From NCBI GenBank assembly GCA_933207985.1, contig OW240914.1, positions 201,550,102 through 201,614,101 on the forward strand: a stretch of DNA of 64,000 nt, written 5' to 3'. This document shows positions 1 to 11,195 of the stretch, piece after piece. The notes beneath the pieces were generated by a model. It was not told the DNA's origin, ran no database searches, and worked only from the letters and a program-made list of their open reading frames with translations. The translations under genes and the position numbers were made by a program. Within the stretch, counting starts at the first letter, position 1, and the number at the start of each line of letters is the position of its first letter. This DNA is from Pelobates cultripes (taxonomy: Eukaryota > Chordata > Amphibia > Anura > Pelobatidae).

Positions 1-385
1 TTAAAAAGGGGGGAAAGTGTTTGTTTTTTATATTTAACTCACAGGATCATGAGATACAGAGTTAGGTAGAAGTCCAAATCATTGAAGAAAAGTTCCCAAA
101 TTTTCATTTCATCTGATAGAAGTAAACATCTGACCATGTACACATTTGCGCTGCGGGGTTGGGAGGGTTATTTACACTGCTCAGCATTGCGAGAGCATCA
201 AATTCTTGGTGGCTTAATGCCCTTGAAGTCGGGAATTAGCTTTAGTGTCCTCACGATCAGCTCTCCAATTGGATTACTTGTCCATGAGGGCAGTTTCAGC
301 AGAAAAATGCAGTATATTAGACATTCTGTGGTTGATATGTTTAAGTTCTGGCTATATATAGGGCAGAATTATGGTAAGTCATGAG

Positions 386-936
386 TTAAAGGGACACTGT
401 AGTTACCAAATACAAACGTAGCTTAATTAAGCAGTTTTGGTGTATAGATCATGTCCCTGAAATTTCACTGCTCAATTCAATGCCATTTAAGAGTTAAATC
501 AATTTGTTCTCGTCCATGTAGCTTTAGCCACACCTCCCCTAGCTGTGACTGACATCCTGCATGAAAACAAAATGGTTTCAATTTCAATCAGATGTAACTT
601 ACTTTAAAAGTTTTTATCTCCTGCAGTGTTTTAAACTTTAATCACACACAGGAGGCTCATGCAGAGTCTAGCAAGCTATTAACAGAGTAGGAGAAACAAA
701 ATTCTAACTAAAACAGATTTTGCAATAAAGGAAGTGCAAACATTAGATGACTCTTTACAGGAAGTGTTTAGGAAATCTGTGCAAGTCACATGTAGGTGTG
801 TCTAGGTCTGCACCAACAAAGTGATTTAACTCCTAAATGACAGAGAAGTGAGCAGTGAGACTGAAGCGCCATGATATATACACCACAACTGCTTCATTAA
901 GTTAAAGTTGTTTTGGTGACTATAGTGTCCCTTTAA
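386..936. mobile_element. T2-like MITE (TTAA-type DNA transposon)
   Basis: A 551-bp non-coding element. The left end reads TTAAAGGGACACTGTAGTTA and the right end is its near complement (…ACTATAGTGTCCCTTTAA). The inverted similarity continues inward for about 60 bp (GCTTAAT…GTTTTGGTG). The TTAAAGG start fits the T2/Kolobok-like MITEs described from Xenopus, which use TTAA targets; that assignment is by recall of the family terminus. A related copy lies at 34,218 and divergent relatives at 6,389, 47,990 and 53,226. Confidence 0.75.
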
Positions 937-2100
937 ATTTCTGGGTGGTTTTAGAGACCAGAGATCTTTGGTTACAAGTTATAGTTACAACGTGTTTGTA
1001 AACTGAATAAAATACCACTGCCTTTTCTTCCACATATCTGTCAGTGTGGTTTTTTTATTACAGTTATATATGTGTGGTTTTGATTGTATATTATGATAGA
1101 TGTTAACCCCTGCAGTCCACATGTGGAGTCATTATGTAGTGTCACTAGTGATCTTGGTAACCCTCAACCGTACTATGATATTAGACTGCAAGAGCGGGGT
1201 TAACAGATACTGAGATCATCTTCAGGCGACTGTATTACTTGATAAATCAGGGTGAAATTCAAGTAAATAGTACTTATATTTGTAGATTGTCTTTCCTTTC
1301 AATGGGAATACCGTCTTCTCCAGGCCTTTTTGAAACATGAGTATTAAGTCTCTAGATGCAGCAACAGGTGCCGGAGGCGATTTTGAGATTCTAAACATTC
1401 TTTTGCCTATCCCACACATGCTTAAACTCCTTGTGACAAGAGCAATCTCGCCACATTGCATTGGAGGAGCCTGGTTGCCCGCCTGCTCCCTTTAGACTAT
1501 GGCCCCATGTTGAAACGCTTGATTTTCCCCTGCAAAGACACAAAAGCCGGGTTATTCGGTGCTTGCCCTGTTAGAGCGGTGATACCCCAGATAGCTACGC
1601 CATGGAGCCCATTCGTATAATGAAAGACTATGGGAAAGACTTTGGCTCCATGGCAATTGAACTTTATGTGTGTGATCTGAGCGCCATTCAGTAATAATGT
1701 GCACTCAGATCTGAGCTATCTGGGGATATGTTGAATGTACCTGTTTTATGCAATGGTTGCACAGTAATATATTTTTAGGTATTTTATTGTCTTTTGCTGC
1801 CTTGGAGATAATTGGATTACTTCCCAATTATCTCCAGGATAGGATAGAAGACTCTGTGGAACTGGTTTTGGGCAGAAAAGCCATGCTTCATTTGGTCACC
1901 AAGGACTACGATCTATCTTTTGAACCACTGGACCAATTTGTATGATTTTGACATATGTTTGTATTTGGAGTATGCTGATTCTGAAAATGTAAGTGAATGT
2001 TTATGTGAATGTGATGCATACTTTTAAAATGATGAATAATGTGGAAAAACTGTATTTCTCTGCCTGTGATAATTACATTACCTATTGTGTAAGGTAATTG
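937..2100. other. Gene-free stretch, no confident feature
   Basis: Nothing clear was recognised. A short open frame at 1,748-1,945 (65 aa) begins hydrophobic and has no recognisable domain. It ends just before an LTR-like segment and could be the tail of an LTR-element internal region, but this is unsupported. A weak palindrome lies at about 2,063-2,108 (CAGGCAGAG-type ends around TAATTACATTACC). Confidence 0.3.
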
Positions 2101-2550
2101 TATCACAGGCAGAGGGAAGGATTTTGTGTGGGAGTGTCTGAGTGTATTGTACGTGTTTATTGGTTGTTTTCCAAAACCCTGTGGGTGGTACTAATGTGTA
2201 AAAATGTGTATATAAGAACAATAAACCCACAGCTCTGTCTGTTCACTGCTTGACCCTCAACACGGAGCTTTGTCTCGTTCTTCAGGGGATTTACTGTATG
2301 CAGTTCCAGTTTGACTGCTAGGAGTGTAAACCTATTTGTATGGTTTTTCCTATTTGGCTGTTTACAGCATTCGTGTGGTTCCGGTTCAGTTGTTTACGGC
2401 ATTCATTTGCTTCTCCGGTTCGGTGGATTGGTGTCTACAGTAGCTGTGTCTGTGTCTCTGGAAGGGAAGATCTACTAAACGGCGATTTAACCCCTTTTAT
2501 GCCCGGGGTGCCGTTACAATTGGTAGCAAGCGGCGGGATCGTTCTTAACC
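2100..2550 (+). mobile_element. LTR-like remnant with promoter and polyA signals
   Basis: A TATA-like TGTATATAAGAA near 2,208 is followed at once by AATAAA near 2,220 and a pyrimidine-rich stretch with TTCACTGCTTGACCC, an R/U5-like order. About 300 bp downstream is ACAATTGGTAGCAAGCGG, which resembles the LTR/primer-site junction of vertebrate Ty3/gypsy elements. No gag or pol follows; the sequence passes directly into CR1. It is best read as a solo or truncated LTR. The boundaries are approximate and the class is inferred. Confidence 0.4.
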
Positions 2551-2554
2551 TCTG

Positions 2555-2690
2555 CCAATTCAGCTGGAAAGCTATTTCATGCATCCACTACCATCTCAGT
2601 AAAATAATACTTCCTGATATTATTTTTAAACCTTTTCCCCTCTAATTTAAGATTATGTCCTCTTGTTGTGGTAGTTTTTCTTCTTGTAAC
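2555..2690 (-). pseudogene. CR1-type LINE ORF2 C-terminus, fragment interrupted by the foldback element
   Basis: The minus strand translates to a CR1-type ORF2 tail: TTTRGHNLKLEGKRFKNNIR, then KYYFTEMVVDA, an in-frame stop, and NSFPAELAEV. It is the direct continuation of the CR1 frame at 4,767-4,893. A foldback element was therefore inserted between the two halves of one CR1 copy. CR1 elements copy by target-primed reverse transcription; this piece is dead. Confidence 0.75.
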
Positions 2691-3096
2691 CCATTAACAA
2701 CGGAGGGCGTACTATTACGTCCTATTTTAAGCGGCTCTAATCACCGCCGGGTGTAATAGTACGCCCTCCATTTTTTTTGTACTTACCCGGTCGCTGGTGA
2801 TCCCACGCCGGCGATCGCGGTTGACGGGACTCCCAGGGAGCCGCCCGCGGCACGTCCGACCCCCTGGCAGCCCCCCCGGCCATGTGAGAGTGAGGTCCTT
2901 GCGAGGACCTCACAATCACATGGCAGGGATAGCTGCCTCCTGCATTGCCAGCAGGGGGGCTGCCTGTAATGACAGGTGGTCGCCCTGCTGGCTGGAAATA
3001 AAATTAAATTAAAAGTGTAAAAAAAAAAATTATATACTTAGATCATATATATATATATATATATATAATATATATATATGATCTAACTATATATAT

Positions 3097-3132
<36 letters not shown>

Positions 3133-4766
3133 TGTCTAGGTGTATTTTACTATTAATATATATATATATATAAATATCAAATTGCACGTAGACTGATACT
3201 GATTAAATATATATATAATTATTGTTATATATATATTTATATATAATATAAAAAAAATGTAAATACGTTAAAAATAAAATTAAAAAAATAATTTAAAATA
3301 AATAATTAAAAAATATATAGATGTGTATTATTTCGTTCTAATTGTATTGTGATATTAATATATATATATATTTATATCAAAATACATGTAGAACGAAATA
3401 ATATATATATCTATATACCTAAATATATACGTATATATCACTATATATATACCTATATATAAATAAAAATATTTTAAAAAAATTATATATATATATACAC
3501 CTACGTATATATATACATATATTAATTCTACATATATATTTATGTAATATTTTTACATAATTAGGTATCTTAATTAATTACAATTAGCAGGACCTGCCTG
3601 ACAACCAATGCCGAAAGTAAAGGGAATTTAATTTGCTAGCACTATATTTAACCCTATAACTTTCCGAGACACCATAAAACCTGTACATGGGGGGTACTGT
3701 TCTACTCAGGAGACTTCACTGAACACAAATATTAGTGTTTCAAAACAGTAAAATGTATTACAACGATGATATCACCAGTAAAAGTGAAGTTTTTTGCATT
3801 TTTCACGCACAAACAGCACTTACACGGATGATATTATTCCTGCGATACTTTTTACTGTTTTGAAACACAAATATTTGTGTTCAGCGAAGTCTCCCGAGTA
3901 CAACAGTACCCCTCATGTACAGGTTTTATGGTGTTTTCAAAAGTTACAGCGTCAAATATAAGGCTTCTGTTTCATTTTTTTAACATTAAAATTCGCCCGA
4001 TTGGTTACGTTGCCTTTGAGACCCTATGGTAGCCCAAGAATGAAAATTACCCCTATGATGGCATACCATTTGCAATAGTAGACAACCCAAAGTATTGCAA
4101 ACGGGGTATGTCCAGTCTTTTTTAGTAGCCACTAAGTCACAAACACTGGCTAAAATTGGCGTTTTTTGCATTTTTCACACACAAACAAATACTAACGCTA
4201 ACTTTGGCTAGTGTTTGTGACCAAATGGCTACTAAAAAAGACTGGAAGTACTCCATTTGCAATACCTTGGGTTGTCTACTATTGCAAATGGTATGCCATT
4301 ATGGATGTAAATTTAATTCCTGGGCTACTATACAATATAACCAATCTGGCGAATTTCAATTTCAAATGTAAGGTGTTATATTTGACCCTGTAACTTCCCA
4401 AAACGCCATAAAACCTGTACATAGGGGGTACTGTCTTACACGTGAGACTTTGCTCAATATAAATATGTGTATTTTGTAAAAGCTAACAGTATTATGACAT
4501 TGACAGTTAAAATGTCATGTAGAAATAAAAAATTTTTTTTCAAAAATCTTATTTTCTCCCATATTAAATTATGTTTCATAGCTAAATATTTGATATTAAA
4601 TGAAAGCCCTGTTTCCCCTGAATAAAATTATATATAAGGGTGGGTGCATTTACTATGAAAGAGGTGAATTATGGTTGGACAGACATGCAGCGCAAATGCC
4701 AGGTTTTGTTTACATTTTGTTTTGTTCACAACGTTTACATTTGGTTCCGTCCTTAAGGGGTTAAGT
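2687..4766. mobile_element. Foldback (nested inverted-repeat) element inserted in CR1
   Basis: About 2.08 kb bounded by TAACCCATTAAC… on the left and …CCTTAAGGGGTTA on the right. Visible inverted repeats: a perfect 17-bp stem at 2,702-2,718/2,753-2,769; a 10-bp stem at about 2,891-2,914 (GTGAGGTCCT/AGGACCTCAC); long arms at about 3,656-3,758/3,846-3,948; and a second arm pair at about 3,988-4,160/4,199-4,368. A third copy of the first long arm lies at about 4,388-4,480. There is no open reading frame of note. It is probably a non-autonomous DNA transposon; the superfamily is not resolved. Confidence 0.65.
3040..3560. repeat. AT-rich palindromic and (TA)n/(CA)n tract
   Basis: A (TA)n palindrome flanked by GATC lies at about 3,041-3,084, then a (CA)n run at about 3,100-3,132, and further TA-rich inverted repeats including ATTTCGTTCTA/TAGAACGAAAT near 3,337 and 3,390. 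This is the low-complexity interior of the foldback element and is prone to cruciform formation and length change. Confidence 0.7.
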
Positions 4767-4893
4767 ATAGTCTCCTCCTTTACTGTGTTGATTCCCTTTA
4801 TGTATTTAAATATTTCTATCATATCCCTCCTGTCTCGTCTTTCCTCCAAGCTATACATGTTAAGATCCTTTAACCTTTCCTGGTAACTTCCAT
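4566..4893. repeat. 328-bp direct repeat, left copy
   Basis: Matches 5,964-6,291 with five substitutions seen (about 98.5 percent). It contains the right end of the foldback element plus the resumed CR1 ORF2 tail on the minus strand (YSLEERRDRRDMIEIFKYIK at 4,767-4,858). The two copies flank exactly the 1,070-bp L1-derived insertion, so they behave as a target-site duplication of exceptional length. Confidence 0.9.
4767..4893 (-). pseudogene. CR1-type LINE ORF2 fragment (RT C-terminal region)
   Basis: The minus-strand peptide NMYSLEERRDRRDMIEIFKY followed by IKGINTVKEET is the conserved post-RT block of CR1-like LINEs. It continues, across the foldback insertion, into 2,555-2,690. A second, duplicated copy lies at 6,165-6,291. 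It lacks endonuclease and catalytic RT motifs. Confidence 0.8.
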
Positions 4894-5963
4894 TATGGGC
4901 GGGCGGTACGTGACGTAGGTGCGTCCGTCAGCGGCAGGACCGCGCGCTCTTTCGGACCAGGAAGTGAGGCAGCGAAGCAGCGAGGCATCGAGGCAGTGAG
5001 GACGCCGAGCTCAGCGGTACTGAAAAAAAAAAACCTGAAGCTGGCGAGGCAAACAATCCTGTTAGGTGGCTGAGTAGCTGAAAGTTTATTTTCCTTATTG
5101 CTGCCCAAATGCTCTAATGCTCCAATAAATGGGGGCAGGAACTCCACTTTTCATCCTCGGTTGAAGATTGGATTTCGGCCCTACAATCAGTAAAAAGATA
5201 TATACATTGGGTGAATATACAGGAAGTGTATTTTAAATTGGTATATCGATGGTACCTGGTGCCTACTCGACTCCATAGATTTCAACCCACACTTCTACCA
5301 GATTGTTGGAGATGTGGTAGGGAGTTAGGTTCTTTCTCCCACATCTGGTGGGACTGTGAGGAGTTGAAATCTATGAAAACAACTTTATCGGATTTGGTGG
5401 ACTCCATTTTGAAGGTTCAAACTGTTATCACAGCTCAAATGTTCCTGTTCCATTTAGATTTGCCAATAGTCAATACAAAAAATTCTTATGATTCACTCCT
5501 TTTTGGCAATAAAAATAGTTATGGCCAGAAATTGGAGAAACATGGGTTCGTTAAACTGGCATGACATACGTATACAAATAGATTATCAATGTAGGATGGA
5601 AGCTGGGTTAGCCTCAAATAAGTTATCCAGAGAGAAATATGATGAAACTTGGGTCCCTTGGGTTAGATATCTTAGCTGTAAAAACTCAACCCCCCTCCCA
5701 TAGATAGCCACTCTTAGGTAGCACCAATGTGAATTGATTGTAAGATAGAGGAACTGTATGTTATTTTCTCTTCTTTTGGTTTGATTGTAGAAAATGCAGA
5801 TAATGTTCAAGTGTATGAAATATGGTTATATTAAATTTATGTGTAATTATAAAATCTATTGTAAAGTAATATATTGCACCATATTGTAAAATCTATTTAT
5901 GAAATTGTATTTGGATGGAATTTTTTTTTTAAAACGAAAAATAAAAATTTATATATAATAAAA
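4894..5963 (+). mobile_element. 5'-truncated or chimeric L1 insertion
   Basis: The right part is the 3' end of an L1 ORF2: 5,211-5,564 encodes YFKLVYRWYLVPTRLHRFQ followed by the C-terminal cysteine motif CWRCGRELGSFSHIWWDC, with a frame change at about 5,500 leading to a tail ending WVPWVRY. An AT-rich 3' region ends in an A-rich tail. The left part (4,894-5,150) is a GC-rich leader with an internal A-run (5,023-5,033) and AATAAA near 5,124. It does not resemble L1 coding sequence and may be a template-switched RNA joined to the L1. The insertion is bounded exactly by the 328-bp direct repeats. Confidence 0.8.
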
Positions 5964-6291
5964 AAATTATGTTTCATAGCTAAATATTTGATATTAAATG
6001 AAAGCCCTGTTTCCCCTGAATAAAATTATGTATAAGGATGGGTGCATGTACTATGAAAGAGGTGAATTATGGTTGGACAGACATGCAGCGCAAATGCCAG
6101 GTTTTGTTTACATTTTGTTTTGTTCACAACGTTTACATTTGGCTCCGTCCTTAAGGGGTTAAGTATAGTCTCCTCCTTTACTGTGTTGATTCCCTTTATG
6201 TATTTAAATATTTCTATCATATCCCCCCTGTCTCGTCTTTCCTCCAAGCTATACATGTTAAGATCCTTTAACCTTTCCTGGTAACTTCCAT
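5964..6291. repeat. 328-bp direct repeat, right copy
   Basis: Second copy of 4,566-4,893, starting immediately after the A-rich end of the L1 insertion (AAATTATGTTTCATAGC). It ends at CTTCCAT, the same base at which the left copy meets the insertion. It includes the duplicated CR1 tail on the minus strand (6,165-6,291). Confidence 0.9.
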
Positions 6292-6388
6292 AAAAGTGCT
6301 CTCTGTAAATTAAGAATCACTTACAATTCTGACCTTGCAAGTTTAGCAGCCCACATGTTTTAAGAAACATTAGTAGCCTGTATTCCTA

Positions 6389-6828
6389 ACATTATAGTGC
6401 CCCAATTCCTGGTGATATACAAGTACCCCTCGGCTTTTCCAATACATTTGTTAAAATAAAGTTTTTTACTTGCCTTCTTCCTGCTGTAAGACTCCCTTCG
6501 TGCTGCTCACCACTCATCGTCCCATAAAGTCAATGGGAAAGAATGGCCTCCTTCTCAATGGCTATAGAGGAGCATTGGGGACCGAATTCACATGCGTGGC
6601 AGGCATCACATGTGCATCCAACGCTCCACGTGACAGAGTTTACTTGGACAGTGCAGCAAAAGTGCATTTAGTGGCTGTCAGGAAGACAGCCACTAGATGT
6701 GGATTTAACCCTACAATGTAAACATAGCGTTTCTAAAATAGCATATTTTACATTGCAGGATTAAAATGACGGGGCCACTGCATTTCATTGAGACAAAGTC
6801 ATGTGGGTTACTATAGTGGCCCTGTAGA
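6389..6828. mobile_element. Degenerate T2-like MITE
   Basis: The ends read ATTATAGTGCCCC and ACTATAGTGGCCCTG, near-complementary to one another. An internal hairpin GTGGCTGTC…GACAGCCAC lies at about 6,670-6,693. The MITE ending at 48,210 has the same motif (GGCTGTCAATGAGACAGCC) and the same layout. It is non-coding. Confidence 0.5.
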
Positions 6829-7614
6829 CAGTAAAATGCTGTACTATAAACACGTTATCCATGCAACTGGCTTAATGCATTACAACCTTTAGCTATCTTT
6901 AAGTCATTATGTATAGAAACTTACTTTTGTTTCATGCTGCCATTACTGTCTTGTATACTCTGTTTTACTTACGTATTATTTTTAAGGAGAATTTGAAAAC
7001 AGGGTTTGGAGCTCCAAGCATCCAGCACGACCCAGAAACGTTGTCAAGCTGTTCTAAAACTCTTTGATAAACTACACCGGGAAAGCACCAGGTTACTCTT
7101 GGCACCATAACCACTAGTTGATATGGTGCTTGGCTTGGAGTGTTCACCTAAATATATTTTAATAAAAGGGACATTCCCACTGACATTTGTTGTCTTCAGC
7201 TGCTGACACTGGAATGTCAGATGGCTATTGATTGGGGAGGTGGCTGGCCCTTGGTGTTTAAGGGCGCCAGATGCTTGGTCCCAGGACCAGGGGGCTGTTC
7301 CAGTTTTTCTGGCTGCCAGGCCCAGATCTCATCAGGTGCAGGATGGCTGGCCTGTGTGGGCAATAGGCAGCTGGATGTCCTCTGGTCTTGTAATATGCAA
7401 ACTTGTAGCTGCTAGTGCAGGCCAGGAGGCTTGTGAGCACAAGCAGTTGTATTTGGCTGGGTACTGGGCTAGAACTGTGGGAGGTGCACTCACTGTGCAG
7501 TAACAGGTTCTGTAATGCCACCCATCGCCTCCCTCACTTCCAGCAAGTGCCAGTGGCATCATAACCCCACCTGTTCTCCTCCAATTGGTCTAGTAGCTCT
7601 AAGCATGGAAAGCT
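6829..7614. other. Gene-free stretch; unidentified repeat-like sequence
   Basis: No coding match. From about 7,190 the sequence is GC-richer, with short repeats of GGCCAGG/CCTGGCC type, and several overlapping frames on both strands are open by composition only. It may be an uncharacterised interspersed repeat; no termini were identified. Confidence 0.25.
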
Positions 7615-7638
7615 CTACCTCTGCGCCTACGAGAAGGA
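7615..7638 (+). repeat. 24-bp inverted repeat, left arm
   Basis: CTACCTCTGCGCCTACGAGA followed by AGGA is the exact reverse complement of 8,983-9,006. The pair brackets the lower part of a CR1 copy plus a foreign insert. The right arm recurs near 15,080 with one change. Confidence 0.7.
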
Positions 7639-7722
7639 GAATAAAGAAGTGAGTATTCTCCTTATTGGGCATGCTGGGGATTGCCACACACTGCCACCAA
7701 TGTTAATAACACATGCCCATAT

Positions 7723-9420
7723 TTATTTTACCCCCTTGCAGGAGGGGGTAAAATAAGTATTCAAACTAAAAGGAGCAAATTCCTCTACATGCTTTGTGCC
7801 CCCCTTTGTTAACTTTTCTTCATGGCTAAAATGTTCCATTCCTTTTATTAATTTTGTAGCCCGTCTCTGTACTATGTCTAGTGCCATAATATCCTTCTTT
7901 AGAACAGGTGCCCAAAATTGCACAGCATATTCAAGATGTGGTCTTACCAGCGATTTATAAAGATGCAAAATGATGTTCTCATCCTGAAAAATAATGCCCT
8001 TTTTCATGCATGACAATACCTTACTGGCCTTAGCCACTGCTGATTGACATTGCTAATTGTTGCATAGTTTGTTGTCTATAACAATTCCCAAGTCCTTCTC
8101 GTGTGTGGTTATGCCTAATTTGCCTCCATTAAGGGTGTAAATTGCTTGTGCATTATTTATGCCAAAGTGCATAACTTTGCATTTTTCTACATTAAATTTC
8201 ATCTGCTATTTGAGTGCCCAGTCGCCCAGTCCCCCAGTCTAAATCCCTGTGCAGCAAAGTAATAGCTTGCTCATATTGCATTACTTTACAGAGTTTTGTG
8301 TCATCTGCAAACAGTGAAACAAGACTTTCAATGCTTTTTTCAAGATCATTTATAAACATGTTAAATAGAAGAGGTCCCAGAACAGAACCCTGAGGGACAC
8401 AACTTGCCACCTCTATCCTCCTTGAAAATGTACCATTAATTACAACTCTCTTTACTCTATGTCACGGTGCCTGATCGGCACCACGATGTGACCGCATCTG
8501 ATCGGTGCGTTCACACTAAAGGAGGGAGAGGCTACTCACATTACCTCCAGAGCCTCTCCGTCTGTGCAGTTCTCAATTCAGCGGCTGGGTCCAGAGTTAG
8601 GAGGGACGCTGCCCACATTGACGTCACTAGTGACACGAACTTTCGTGCGGCGTCATGTTTTTTAGCCGTGCATGCATGTTCTGGGGTCATGGGACCCAAA
8701 TTAGCCATTAGGAGGGTTTTCTGTGTTATTTAATCCAAAACCAGCAGTTTTCAGTGCCCTGTCGTGGTTTCCATCCTTTTGGTAATCCGAGAGCACTTTC
8801 CTGATTCTGTTTATTGGTTTTTGACTTCCCATATTTCTGGTATCCCTTACCCTTTGGCTTGTTCTTACTGTATTTGTTTTCTATTACGTTAAATCCGATC
8901 ATTCTAAGGCCCGGTAATATGTTGTTACTGTTTGTCTTTGTTACGTGTTTTACTTAATTCTGCGAGTTGGGCCACTGGTTTGTCCTTCTCGTAGGCGCAG
9001 AGGTAGACTATTTTTAAGCCATGTTCTACCCAAGAACAAGAGTTTCATCTAGACTGATTTCTTTGAATTTGAACACTAATCTATTGTGTGGAACTGTATC
9101 AAACGCCTTGGCAAAATCCAAATAGATCACATCCACTGCAACACCCTGATCTATACTTCTACTTACTTCTTCGTAGAATGCAATCAAGTTAGTTTGACAT
9201 GACCTGTGCTTCATAAAACCATGCAAATCTTTGCTGATAACCATGTTCTTATCAAGGAAGTTTTGAATATTATCCCTTAATAACCTTTCAAATACTTTCC
9301 CAGCCACATAAGTTAAACTCACAGGTCTATAATTTCCAGGCAAGGATTTCAAACCCCTTTTGAATATAGGAACCACATCTGCCTTTATTGATCCAATAGT
9401 GATAGAGATAAGTTTAATTT
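7723..9420 (-). pseudogene. CR1-type LINE ORF2 (reverse transcriptase), broken
   Basis: Minus-strand RT blocks in order: 9,376-9,026 carries GNYRPVSLTYVAGKVFERLL and YLDFAKAFDTVPHNR (RT motif A aspartate); 8,410-8,192 carries VPQGSVLGPLLF and the FADDT catalytic box; 8,037-7,723 carries LYKSLVRPHLEYAVQFWAP and VQRRATKLI. Each is typical of CR1-like LINEs. Frames are broken, the endonuclease is missing, and about 560 bp of unrelated DNA (8,462-9,020) replaces the segment between motif A and the PQGS block. Inactive. Confidence 0.85.
8462..9020. mobile_element. Insert within CR1, LTR-like or other repeat
   Basis: Starts TGTCACGGTGCCTGATCGG at about 8,460 with a GTGCC…GGCACC inner palindrome and ends near GCGCAGAGGTAGAC. 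The distal half, including its junction with CR1, recurs at 14,884-15,424. TGTCACGG is a common start for vertebrate LTRs, but no primer site or coding sequence was seen, so the class is open. Confidence 0.45.
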
Positions 9421-10144
9421 TAGTTTTATTTATTATAATTTAACATAATCGTGGCGGCGCCGGTGGTGGTGCAGCATATGATCCTTGGACCCAGGAGCAC
9501 ATTGTCTTGGGCTGGCCCTGCCTAAATCATATATTGCAAAAACAAAGTGGTAGACCGCGCCAAAGAGAAATAAATACTTAAATTAAAAAAGGGATATATA
9601 CATACATACGGAATATTCCAACAATATAACAGTAAGTATAAACCTTTAAAAGAGATAAATTAAGACAATAATAGTGCAGTATGTCAATTTAAAACAATTT
9701 CAGATAAAATATACGGGAAACCAGTAGAAGAGCTAATTCACACTTTCCAGAGCTACTAAGAGCTCTACTGTATAGCGCCTGGACGGTATAATCCCCGTCT
9801 TAGGATATAAGAATAATGGTGAGGCGTAACTTCCAGATCTCCACGATTGTGCATAAAACAGAAAACACAAATAGAATCCAATAGTGCAGTATGTCTGATA
9901 AATAGTATATGGCAGAGAAGGTAAGTATCTTACTTACAATTTCCAGAGCAATAAACTTGCTCTGGTGATGAGAGCTTGTGGTGGTATAATCCCCACCAGA
10001 GGATATAGGCAGGATCCAAAGTGCACCAGGAACAGAAGATGTATCAAGGAGTAGAGTAGGAGAAAAAACTACAATTTTATTAATAAAAGAAATAATAATA
10101 AAAAAATTCTATAAATATAAATACAGCATCCAGTCTCTTGCTCC

Positions 10145-10184
10145 ACTTAACGCGTTTCGCCCTAATCAGGGCTTCTTCAGAAGT
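10145..10184 (-). ncRNA. Hammerhead-ribozyme-like motif, left pseudo-LTR
   Basis: On the minus strand: stem I ACTT/AAGT; CTGAAGA, which fits the CUGANGA core; stem II GCCC/GGGC; GAAA; then a minimal palindromic stem III ACGCGT followed by T at the cleavage position. One extra A sits between CUGANGA and stem II compared with the textbook core. Penelope-like pseudo-LTRs are known to carry type I hammerhead motifs. Confidence 0.55.
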
Positions 10185-10914
10185 TTTAATGCTAATCAAT
10201 TGTAGTCCCAGTTTTTATAGGGTGTGTTGATTCTTTCATTCCGTTCCGGTGTGTGCACTCTTTCTGTTTCCGGCGGGTCGCGTGCGTCGACTGGAAATGA
10301 CACATCGCGGCTCGCAAGGGCTGATGGACCATGTAGTTCCCATATTGTTGTTGACACCGGTAGTCGTGAACGTCACCCGGAAATGACTTAACGCGACTAG
10401 CGGTGATCGCTGGGAATAGTAGTTTTATAATCAGAAGCCACATAGCTCGGCATCCTCAATTCAGAAGGAGAAAGAGAGGGCTATACATAAGTATATTAGT
10501 TGCCAAAAATAGGTACATATGTAATATAATACACATTCATATTTATAACATATATACAGTATACACATGTTTATATAGGATGAAAATATTCATATAATTA
10601 TGCTTTCCAGACATCGATATACACAATAAAATCTTTGTAAGTTAATAATATAGAAGAAATCATAAATATTAATAAGAGACAGACAGAAATATACCCATAG
10701 TAGTAGTTCATACATCCCAACAATATATATGTGCTATAGGTGTCAATAAACATAGGAGAGGTGGTGTCTTGAACATTGTAATTAAAACTAAATTAGATAT
10801 TATAAAAAATATATATTTTATAAAAAAATAAATAGATAAAATATAAAAGTATATATAGATAAAAAAATAGCACCAGATTTAAAAAAAATATTTTATATAT
10901 CCATATAAATTCAT

Positions 10915-11195
10915 AAAAAATTAAAAAGATCAAACTCAACATTAAGACAATTAGGGTGTAATGTATCTAAAAAATTTACCCACTCCATTTCTTTTCTACC
11001 CAATTTTTTAACCATATCACCTCCTCTCCAATGTTGAGATAATTTCGTGATACCCACAAATTTCAGAAGGCGTGGGTCATTATTGTGCTGTTCAAAGTGA
11101 GAAGATACAAGGTGATTTTTGAACCCCTTTTCAATGTTCCTACAATGTTCTCCAATTCTAATTTTTAAGAGTCTTATAGTTCTTCCTATATACTG
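10915..11195 (-). pseudogene. Penelope-like GIY-YIG endonuclease C-terminal fragment
   Basis: Minus-strand reading gives QYIGRTIRLLKIRIGEHCRN, then a conserved tail including FVGITKLSQHWRGGDMV and ending in EFDLF. The YIG plus downstream arginine and EH pattern is the GIY-YIG nuclease core of Penelope-like elements, which nicks target DNA for priming. The segment is open for about 93 codons. The N-terminal GIY strand and the whole reverse transcriptase are missing, since the inverted pseudo-LTR starts directly upstream. Confidence 0.8.

Noticed and set aside
1748..1945. 65-codon frame as a possible first FAXDC2 exon
   Set aside because: It ends in a stop, has no donor in the needed phase and no similarity to the FAXDC2 N-terminus.
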